Shown here: positions 1 through 5,353 of the stretch, one piece after another
How the letters are laid out: every line of letters begins with the position of its first letter
How positions within the stretch are numbered: position 1 is the first letter of the stretch
Origin: Candidatus Aerophobota bacterium
GTDB taxonomy: Bacteria > Aerophobota > Aerophobia > Aerophobales > B3-G15
Direction of reading: 5' to 3'
NCBI GenBank assembly: GCA_011372105.1
Contig: DRTT01000078.1
Span: 1 to 6,307 of the forward strand
Length of the DNA: 6,307 nucleotides
Translations under genes and position numbers: made by a program
Notes under the pieces: generated by a model
The model's input: the letters and a program-made list of their open reading frames with translations, nothing else
Database searches by the model: none
What the model was told of the DNA's origin: nothing

Positions 1-436
1 GTATAAATTCTGGATAGGGGGATATGGAAAAAGTTTGGTTTTTTGTAATATTCTTTATAACTCCAGTATCTGTATCTATTTCCAGCAGGTCACCATCCTG
101 GCATCCTTCAACACAACTTTTACTTTCAACTATGGGAAGACCCACATTTATAGCATTGCGAAAAAATATTCGGGCAAAAGAAAAAGCCACAACACACTTT
201 ACTCCTGCTCCCTTTAAAGCAAGAGGCGCATGCTCACGCGAAGAGCCACACCCAAAGTTTTTCCCTGCAACAACAATGGGAAACTGTTTAACCTTTCTCA
301 CAAATTCCTTATCTATACCTTCCATACAGTGTTTGCCAAGCTCTTCAGGATCTGAGGTGACAAGATAAATTGCCGGTATAATTTCATCCGTGTTTATATT
401 GTCACCATATTTTATAACTTTTCCCTTTATTTTCAA
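1..436 (-). CDS. leuD: 3-isopropylmalate dehydratase small subunit (LeuD), 3' end cut by window edge
   Basis: This is the small subunit of isopropylmalate isomerase. With the [4Fe-4S]-bearing large subunit LeuC it converts 2-isopropylmalate to 3-isopropylmalate in cytoplasmic leucine synthesis. The 145 codons seen match the compact (about 165-residue) LeuD/HacB type common in archaea and many thermophiles, so roughly 20 C-terminal residues are missing. Visible motifs are GDNINTDEIIPA (residues 11-22), the loop Y24-L25-V26-T27, GKNFGCGSSREHAP (58-71), and SFARIFFRNAINVGLP (86-101). The start is TTG at 434-436. Its last two bases are the first two of the vorB stop (TTGA overlap), and GGAGG lies 7 nt upstream; no ATG or GTG lies near the conserved N terminus. 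Homoaconitase or dimethylmalate dehydratase small subunits look similar. Val rather than Arg at position 26 argues against a homoaconitase (YLRT) type, from memory of that family. The family call is firm; the exact substrate is less so. Confidence 0.93.
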   Translation of the reverse strand, partial: MKIKGKVIKYGDNINTDEIIPAIYLVTSDPEELGKHCMEGIDKEFVRKVKQFPIVVAGKNFGCGSSREHAPLALKGAGVKCVVAFSFARIFFRNAINVGLPIVESKSCVEGCQDGDLLEIDTDTGVIKNITKNQTFSISPYPEFI

Positions 437-1479
437 CTTAAAACCTCCACAATTTTTTCTAAAACTTCTTCAGGCTCAGGAATACCCCCTCCCATTCTTC
501 CATAAAAGTAAACAGGACACTTTCCCTCGCACCCAAGCTTCACATCTTCCAGCATCTGTCCCGCACTCATCTCCACCACAAAAATAAAATCCACTTTTTC
601 TGCGAAATCTCTTAAAATTTTATAAGGGAAGGGCCACAAAGTTACAGGGCGAAGCAGACAGCAGGATATTCCCTTCTCCCTAAGCCTTTCCAGAACCCAC
701 ATACATACCCTGAACATGCTTCCGTAAGCAACAAGGAGCATTTGGGGATCTGTATCTCCAAATATATCATATCTTAGCTCACTTTCCTCCATCTTTTTAA
801 ATTTTTTCTGCAAAATTATATTGTGACGCTCAAGTTCTCCTTCTTTTAAAAAAAGAGAATGTATCACATTGGGAGGTCTTCCTCTTGCTCCTGTGACTGC
901 CCAGGGCTTTGGTTTAAACTCCCTCTGAAATTCTTTAAAAATAATTCCTTCCCTCATCTGAGCAAGTACAGCATCGGCAAGAATTATAACGGGGTTGCGA
1001 TATTTATCTGCTATATCAAAGGCAACAAAAGGAAAATCTGCCATCTCCTGAACCGATGAAGGAGCAAGAACAACCATCCTGTAATCTCCATGCCCTCCTC
1101 CCTTGGTAGCCTGGAAGTAGTCTCCCTGCGCAGGAGCAATATTCCCCAATCCAGGCCCTCCTCTCATTACATTCACCACAAGGCAGGGAAGTTGAGCACC
1201 CACAAGGTAAGATATACCCTCCTGCATGAGACTTATCCCCGGACTTGAGGAGGAGGTCATAACTCTCACACCTGCTGCAGCTGCTCCATAAACCATATTT
1301 ATAGCGCTAAGCTCTGACTCTGCCTGCAAAAATACACCCCCCACCTCCTCCAGCCTCTCTGACATGTAAGCAGGAACCTCTGATTGAGGAGTTATGGGAT
1401 AGCCAAAATAGCACCTGCACCCTGCCCTTATTGCTCCCTCTGCCAGAGCCTCATTTCCGGAAACCAAAATTTTCTTCAT
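433..1479 (-). CDS. vorB: 2-oxoacid:ferredoxin oxidoreductase alpha-type subunit, VorB-like (2-oxoisovalerate specificity likely)
   Basis: This is a subunit of a thiamine-diphosphate enzyme that oxidatively decarboxylates 2-oxoacids to acyl-CoA and reduces ferredoxin; it is cytoplasmic and typical of anaerobes. The 348 residues match the usual VorB/KorA length (about 350). The N-terminal pyrimidine-binding domain carries GYPITP (26-31), QAESE (52-56), SSSSPG (76-81) and RGGPGLGN (106-113), followed by KGGGHGDYR (126-134). A C-terminal transketolase-like domain begins near residue 245, with RPVTLWPFP at 277-285 and SAGQM at 305-309. No Fe-S cysteine motif is present, as expected for this subunit. 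The wording of the motifs resembles VorB more than KorA, but substrate cannot be settled by sequence. The ATG overlaps the rseP stop (ATGA), with GAGG 8 nt upstream. The TPP-binding (VorA), gamma and ferredoxin subunits are not adjacent in this window, which is unusual. Confidence 0.9.
   Translation of the reverse strand: MKKILVSGNEALAEGAIRAGCRCYFGYPITPQSEVPAYMSERLEEVGGVFLQAESELSAINMVYGAAAAGVRVMTSSSSPGISLMQEGISYLVGAQLPCLVVNVMRGGPGLGNIAPAQGDYFQATKGGGHGDYRMVVLAPSSVQEMADFPFVAFDIADKYRNPVIILADAVLAQMREGIIFKEFQREFKPKPWAVTGARGRPPNVIHSLFLKEGELERHNIILQKKFKKMEESELRYDIFGDTDPQMLLVAYGSMFRVCMWVLERLREKGISCCLLRPVTLWPFPYKILRDFAEKVDFIFVVEMSAGQMLEDVKLGCEGKCPVYFYGRMGGGIPEPEEVLEKIVEVLS
444..448 (-). promoter_or_regulatory. 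Shine-Dalgarno of leuD (GGAGG)
   Basis: The minus strand reads GGAGG followed by 7 nt and then TTG. This decides the non-ATG start of leuD. The site lies inside the last codons of vorB, so leuD is probably translationally coupled to vorB. Confidence 0.85.
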
Positions 1480-2492
1480 CTTAAAAGCCTCAAAATATCC
1501 TGATAGGTCACAAGAAACATAAGTAAAATTAAGATTAAAAAGCCTATGTAATGAACAAACTCCTGAAATTCAACTCTCACAGGCTTTTTCCTGAAAGCCT
1601 CCACCAGAAGAAAAAGAAGCCTTCCTCCATCAAGAGCGGGAATGGGAAAAAGGTTAAAAAGTCCGAGATTCACCCCTAAAACAGCTATAAGGGATATAAA
1701 AGGCACAACTCCTAATCTTGAGGCTTCCCCTGCATACTCTACTATTCCCACAGGTCCTGTAAACTGGGCTGGAAGTGCACCTGTTAGCATACCCACGAGA
1801 GCCTTAAATATAAATCCCACCATAAATACAACTCTTTCTGCTCCAAGCCCAATAGAGGTCAGAGGATTGTACCTTACAAACCTGGTGGAAGGGGAGATAC
1901 CTATGAGTTTTCTCTTGTATTCAGGATAGTATCTTGGTTGAATCTTAAAAGATAAAACAGAATTCTTCCTTAAAACTGATATCTCAAGCTCTTCTTCCTT
2001 CTGAACGAATTTTGCTATATCCTGCCACTTTTCAATCTTTACCCCATTTATACTTACAATCTTATCTCCGGGTTTAATCCCAACTTCCTCTGCGGGAGAA
2101 CCCTTAATTACACTTCCAACTACAGGTCTTTCAAAATCAACAACCTCAAATCCTATCATAAAAATAAGGGAAAAAAGAAGAATGCTAACGATAAAATTCA
2201 TCAAAGAACCGGAAATAACAACAGCTATTTTCCTGCTTAAAGGCTTTGAGTAAAACCCATCCTTTACATTTTCCTCACCCGGTGCCATGCCAGCTATTTT
2301 AACGTATCCTCCTATGGGGAAAAGAGAGATAACATACTCTGTTTCTTTTCTCTTTACACCCCATATTTTAGGTCCAAATCCAATAGAAAACCTCTCAACA
2401 CGCATCCCTGATGCCTTTGCTGCAAGAAAATGTCCCAGCTCGTGAGGAAAAATCAATATGAGAAAAATAAAAACAACTAAAATTAAAGTCAT
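1476..2492 (-). CDS. rseP: RseP-type site-2 zinc metalloprotease (M50 family), inner membrane
   Basis: This is an intramembrane protease that cleaves membrane-embedded substrates such as anti-sigma factors or leftover signal peptides; no substrate is visible here. It has 338 residues. The first membrane segment (about 3-25) carries the zinc-binding HELGH (H17, E18, H21). GFGP follows at 38-41 and IGGYVKIAGM at 60-69. A second hydrophobic segment spans about 89-115. A single PDZ domain spans about 122-190 (GSPAEEVGIKPGDKIVSING region, 131-150). The second active-site segment has N280 and FPIPALDGG (282-290), where D288 should be the third zinc ligand. A final membrane segment lies near 314-329. 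E. coli RseP has two PDZ domains and about 450 residues; the one-PDZ form of about 340-370 residues is common elsewhere. The ATG overlaps the cdsA stop (ATGA). The Shine-Dalgarno is modest (AGG 7 nt upstream, within AGGACAGG). Confidence 0.95.
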   Translation of the reverse strand: MTLILVVFIFLILIFPHELGHFLAAKASGMRVERFSIGFGPKIWGVKRKETEYVISLFPIGGYVKIAGMAPGEENVKDGFYSKPLSRKIAVVISGSLMNFIVSILLFSLIFMIGFEVVDFERPVVGSVIKGSPAEEVGIKPGDKIVSINGVKIEKWQDIAKFVQKEEELEISVLRKNSVLSFKIQPRYYPEYKRKLIGISPSTRFVRYNPLTSIGLGAERVVFMVGFIFKALVGMLTGALPAQFTGPVGIVEYAGEASRLGVVPFISLIAVLGVNLGLFNLFPIPALDGGRLLFLLVEAFRKKPVRVEFQEFVHYIGFLILILLMFLVTYQDILRLLR

Positions 2493-3307
2493 CCTGCAAC
2501 CTGTCCTACAATATATTTAATGTAATAAAAAAAACAGGGCACAGTAAAAAATAAACTGTCAAACCTGTCAAGCACTCCTCCGTGACCGGGTAAAATTCTG
2601 CCAAAGTCCTTTATTCCAAGTCCCCTTTTAAGCATAGATTCAAAAAAATCTCCCATCTCTCCCCCCACCCCTGCAATAATACCAAGAACAATGACATGCA
2701 AAATTGGAAAATGAACCCAGAGTGTTGAGATAAACATCGCAATAAGACTGAAAAAAATAGCCCCTATAAATCCCTCTATTGATTTTTGAGAACTGTAGAC
2801 AGGGAAAAATTTATGTTTTCCAAAGATACTTCCCACTGTAAAAGCCCCTGTATCTCCCATCCAGGTAGCAAAAAGGACAGTTATAACAAGTCTTTCTCCC
2901 ATCTGAGGAATTTCTCTAATTATTATTATGTAACTGAAAAGATAACTTATATAAAGAATTCCACCAAGACTTAAGACAACACTCAACTCAGAGTGAGGAG
3001 GATTAAACCTTAAAAGCTCGGAAAAGAAAATTATAAAAATAATTAAAGTTATGACAAATGGTAAAATACCCTCACCCTTGAAATAAACTGCCACCGGGAT
3101 ACACAACCCGAGTAGAATGTTTCTTAAAATCACAGAATTTTTTAATGGAGGGTCCTTTTGAGATTTTGCTGCACCCTGATAAAATTCAAAAAGACCCACT
3201 CCAATTACAGCACACACAAGAGCAAGAAAAAAGTATCCACCTTTAAAAATCAAAAATATAAAAACAGGAATAAAGACAAAAGCAACAAGAAGTCTTTTAA
3301 GGAGCAA
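2489..3307 (-). CDS. cdsA: Phosphatidate cytidylyltransferase (CDP-diacylglycerol synthase)
   Basis: This integral membrane enzyme makes CDP-diacylglycerol from phosphatidic acid and CTP, the branch point of phospholipid synthesis. The 272 residues are close to the usual 265-285. The protein is strongly hydrophobic with several membrane helices (for example about 8-40, 60-98, 108-131, 140-160, 180-213 and 250-268). WMGDTGAF (149-156) and SQKSIEGFIGA (173-183) match conserved cytoplasmic motifs; the latter is usually SPKKTxEG. The C-terminal family signature runs from S224 through KR (227-228), KD (233-234), GHGG (241-244) and DRFD (247-250). The start codon is TTG at 3305-3307, one base after the uppS stop, with AAAGGAG 6 nt upstream. 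No ATG or GTG gives a better N terminus, and LLLKRLLVAF fits the family. Its place downstream of uppS is the classic arrangement. Confidence 0.95.
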   Translation of the reverse strand: MLLKRLLVAFVFIPVFIFLIFKGGYFFLALVCAVIGVGLFEFYQGAAKSQKDPPLKNSVILRNILLGLCIPVAVYFKGEGILPFVITLIIFIIFFSELLRFNPPHSELSVVLSLGGILYISYLFSYIIIIREIPQMGERLVITVLFATWMGDTGAFTVGSIFGKHKFFPVYSSQKSIEGFIGAIFFSLIAMFISTLWVHFPILHVIVLGIIAGVGGEMGDFFESMLKRGLGIKDFGRILPGHGGVLDRFDSLFFTVPCFFYYIKYIVGQVAG

Positions 3308-3308
3308 A

Positions 3309-4034
3309 TTACTCTCCTTTTATTGCTCCAAATCTCCTCTCTCTCCGGGAAAAGTCCCTTAGAGCCTCATCCAGATGTTGCTCGTTAAAATCTGGCCAGA
3401 AAACAGGAGTAAACCAGAACTCAGTATAAGCAATCTGAAAGAGAAGGAAATTGCTTATCCTGAGTTCCCCCCCTGTTCTTATTAGAAGATCAGGATAGGG
3501 TAAATCCTCTGTATAAAGATACTTTTTAAAAAGGTCAACTTCTATATCCTGGGGAGATATTTTACCCTCTTTCACCATCATTGATAGTTTACGCACCGCA
3601 TCTACTATTTCTTCCTGTCCCCCGTAGTTTATAGCAAGATTCAGAAAAAATCCTTCATTTTTCTCTGTCATCTTCATTGTTTTTTCAATTTTTTTTCTCA
3701 AGCTTAAGGGAAGCTCCTCAATTCTTCCAATAACCCTGAATCTTATATTTTCTTTCACCAGGTTCTCGCCTTCTCTATCAAGATAGTCCTCAAACCTTCT
3801 CATCAAAAAATCAACCTCCCTCCGGGGGCGATTCCAGTTCTGTTTGGAAAAAGCATATAGGGTTAGAACTTTCACTCCTTTTTTCCTGCAGATATCCACC
3901 ATATCTTTTATCTTTTTCATTCCAACTCTGTGCCCCTCCACTCTTGGAAGCCCTCTTTTTTTGGCCCACCTTCCATTACCATCCATTATAATGGCAAGAT
4001 GAGAGGGAATTTTTTCCTTATCATGTGAGGACAT
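3309..4034 (-). CDS. uppS: Isoprenyl transferase: undecaprenyl diphosphate synthase (cis-prenyltransferase)
   Basis: The enzyme condenses farnesyl diphosphate with isopentenyl diphosphates to make the C55 carrier lipid used for peptidoglycan and O-antigen; it is peripheral to the inner membrane. The 241 residues are within the usual 230-255. MDGNGRW (17-23) contains the catalytic Asp D18 (E. coli D26), with H35 equivalent to H43. LYAFSKQNWNRP spans 59-70. The isopentenyl-diphosphate site shows RTGGELRISN (186-195) with R186 and R192, and E205 matches E. coli E213. FWPDF (212-216) follows. In the AFSxENW motif, residue 65 is Gln where Glu is usual. The ATG start has AAAGAGG 6 nt upstream and lies 23 bp after the lpxC-fabZ stop; the TAA stop is 1 bp before cdsA. 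A run of eight A's on the coding strand (3689-3696) encodes R-K-K-I at 113-116. Chain length cannot be read from sequence. Confidence 0.96.
   Translation of the reverse strand: MSSHDKEKIPSHLAIIMDGNGRWAKKRGLPRVEGHRVGMKKIKDMVDICRKKGVKVLTLYAFSKQNWNRPRREVDFLMRRFEDYLDREGENLVKENIRFRVIGRIEELPLSLRKKIEKTMKMTEKNEGFFLNLAINYGGQEEIVDAVRKLSMMVKEGKISPQDIEVDLFKKYLYTEDLPYPDLLIRTGGELRISNFLLFQIAYTEFWFTPVFWPDFNEQHLDEALRDFSRRERRFGAIKGE
3314..3320 (-). promoter_or_regulatory. Shine-Dalgarno of cdsA (AAAGGAG)
   Basis: AAAGGAG sits 6 nt before the TTG start of cdsA and inside the last codons of uppS. It is the main support for the TTG start. Confidence 0.85.
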
Positions 4035-4040
4035 TTGAAA

Positions 4041-4047
4041 CCTCTTT
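4041..4047 (-). promoter_or_regulatory. Shine-Dalgarno of uppS (AAAGAGG)
   Basis: AAAGAGG sits 6 nt before the uppS ATG in the 23-bp gap after lpxC-fabZ. The motif and spacing are identical to those before lpxC. Confidence 0.85.
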
Positions 4048-4057
4048 TTGCTGTATT

Positions 4058-5353
4058 TTATCTTTCCACCAGACTGAAGATAAAAAGAGCCTCTGCAACT
4101 TTTTCCTCTCCAACAAAACTTTCCGCCTCCACTTTTCCAAATGTTTTCTTTAAAGTTAAAATTTTAACCTTTGTTAAAAGTGTATCCCCGGGAAAAACAG
4201 GTCTCCTGAATCTTGCCTTATCAATACCTGCAAAATAGGCAAGCTTTCCTTGATTTTCACTTTTGTTTAAAAGATAAACTCCTGCAACCTGCGCCATAGC
4301 CTCCACAATTAAAGCAGCTGGAACCACAGGATGACCGGGGAAGTGACCTGAGAAAAACGGCTCATTAATCGTGAAATTTTTTATCCCCACAATTTCCCTC
4401 TCTCCCATGGAAAGTATCTTATCCACAAGGAGGAAAGGGTAGCGATGAGGGAGTATTTTTTCTATCTCCTTTGTGGTGAAAAGTGGAAGATTTTCACTCT
4501 GCCTTTTTTTCTCTTTTTTCTCGTCCATGATTTTCTCCAGTTTTTTTGCTAATTTAACATTGAAAAGATGTCCTGCTTTTACTGCTATGACATGAGCTTT
4601 AAGAGGTCTTCCCACAAGATAAAGGTCACCTATTAAATCAAGTATTTTATGTCTTACAGGTTCGTTGGGAAATCTTAACCCTTCCCTGTTTACAACTCCC
4701 CTCTCATCTATAACCACCGCGTTCTCAAGTGAGCCTCCCTGAATAAGACCCCTCTTTTTTAAATCTTCCACCTCTCTCATAAATCCAAAAGTGCGCGAGG
4801 GTGCAATTTCTCTTATAAAAGTATCCCTGTTAATCACAAACTCGGCAAACTGTGACTTTAAGGGACTTGAGGGAAAATCAACAACGTAGGTTATTTTAAA
4901 TTCATCACTGGGCAAAACAACAAGTTGTCTGCCATTCTCCTCCATCCACAGAGGTTCTTTCACCTCAAAAAATTTCTTAGGCTTATCCTGAGATAAAATC
5001 CCGGCGGAATTTATAAGTTCCACCCAGCAAAGAGCGCTACCATCACCTGCAGGAAACTCCTGTCCGTTCATCCTTATTGTGATATTATCTATCTCCATAC
5101 CGCAAAGAGCAGCAAGAATATGTTCCACCGTGATGATCTTAACCTCTTTTTCTCCAATTGTCGTTCCCCTGTGATTTTCCACAACATTTGAAGCTCTTGC
5201 CTTTATGGAGGGTGAACCGGGCAAATCCTCCCTTACAAAAACAATTCCCTGATCAGGAGGAGCAGGCTCTAAGGTTACCTTCACCTTTTCTCCTAAGTGA
5301 AGACTTATCCCCTCATAACTTACGCTTTTTTCAATCGTCTTTTGAAACTGCAT
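4058..5353 (-). CDS. lpxC/fabZ: Bifunctional UDP-3-O-acyl-GlcNAc deacetylase / 3-hydroxyacyl-ACP dehydratase (LpxC-FabZ fusion)
   Basis: The two domains act on linked chemistry. LpxC (about 1-271) performs the committed zinc-dependent deacetylation of lipid A synthesis. FabZ (about 290-431) dehydrates 3-hydroxyacyl-ACP, competing for the same 3-hydroxyacyl-ACP pool that feeds lipid A. LpxC motifs include TVEHILAAL (75-83) with E77 and zinc ligand H78, PAGDGSA (101-107), [12 protein letters not shown] (233-244) with zinc ligands H235 and D239, and KAGH (259-262) with H262. These match E. coli E78, H79, H238, D242 and H265. FabZ motifs include [11 protein letters not shown] (301-311) and GHFPGHP (336-342) with catalytic H337, and E351 in VEAMAQ 14 residues on. 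The usual PGVL after GHFPG is PAAL here (A346). The linker (272-290) is Lys/Glu-rich. The ATG start has AAAGAGG 6 nt upstream and overlaps the lpxD end by 23 bp. The fusion is known in Bacteroidetes/Chlorobi. A homopolymer sequencing error joining two genes is the main alternative. Confidence 0.93.
   Translation of the reverse strand: MQFQKTIEKSVSYEGISLHLGEKVKVTLEPAPPDQGIVFVREDLPGSPSIKARASNVVENHRGTTIGEKEVKIITVEHILAALCGMEIDNITIRMNGQEFPAGDGSALCWVELINSAGILSQDKPKKFFEVKEPLWMEENGRQLVVLPSDEFKITYVVDFPSSPLKSQFAEFVINRDTFIREIAPSRTFGFMREVEDLKKRGLIQGGSLENAVVIDERGVVNREGLRFPNEPVRHKILDLIGDLYLVGRPLKAHVIAVKAGHLFNVKLAKKLEKIMDEKKEKKRQSENLPLFTTKEIEKILPHRYPFLLVDKILSMGEREIVGIKNFTINEPFFSGHFPGHPVVPAALIVEAMAQVAGVYLLNKSENQGKLAYFAGIDKARFRRPVFPGDTLLTKVKILTLKKTFGKVEAESFVGEEKVAEALFIFSLVER
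4526..4538 (-). promoter_or_regulatory. Possible internal ribosome binding site and start for stand-alone FabZ
   Basis: Inside the LpxC-FabZ linker the coding strand reads GGAG (4535-4538), a 6-nt spacer (AAAATC) and in-frame ATG (4526-4528, Met276). The spacing equals that before lpxC, uppS and cdsA. Initiation here would yield a 156-residue FabZ, close to the normal stand-alone length. Use in the cell is inferred; it could be a relic of a once separate gene. Confidence 0.4.
4541..4547 (-). other. Candidate -1 slippery heptamer A_AAA_AAA at the LpxC/FabZ junction
   Basis: The codons GCA AAA AAA (Ala269-Lys271) give A_AAA_AAA in the phase needed for -1 slippage. A -1 shift would add 15 codons and stop at TGA (4494-4496), leaving an LpxC of about 286 residues without FabZ. 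No clear downstream stem-loop or correctly spaced upstream Shine-Dalgarno stimulator is visible, and A runs are common in Lys-rich AT-rich DNA, so this is a candidate only. Confidence 0.25.

Noticed and set aside
24..368. Open frames on the plus strand at 24-368 (114 aa) and 390-587
   Set aside because: They are antisense to leuD and vorB, show no family motif and have no convincing ribosome binding site. The minus-strand frames have strong conserved motifs.
1642..1929. Plus-strand frames at 859-1059, 1642-1929, 2786-2974, 3158-3388, 4035-4238 and 5158-5388
   Set aside because: All lie opposite well-supported genes and look low-complexity or composition-driven, without domains.
3689..3696. 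A8 run in uppS as a phase-variation or frameshift site
   Set aside because: It encodes ordinary R-K-K-I in a conserved gene, with no alternative frame of interest downstream; probably composition only. Worth remembering as an indel hotspot.
4035..4057. Terminator or promoter in the 23-bp gap between lpxC-fabZ and uppS
   Set aside because: The gap is too short, has no hairpin and is occupied by the uppS Shine-Dalgarno.
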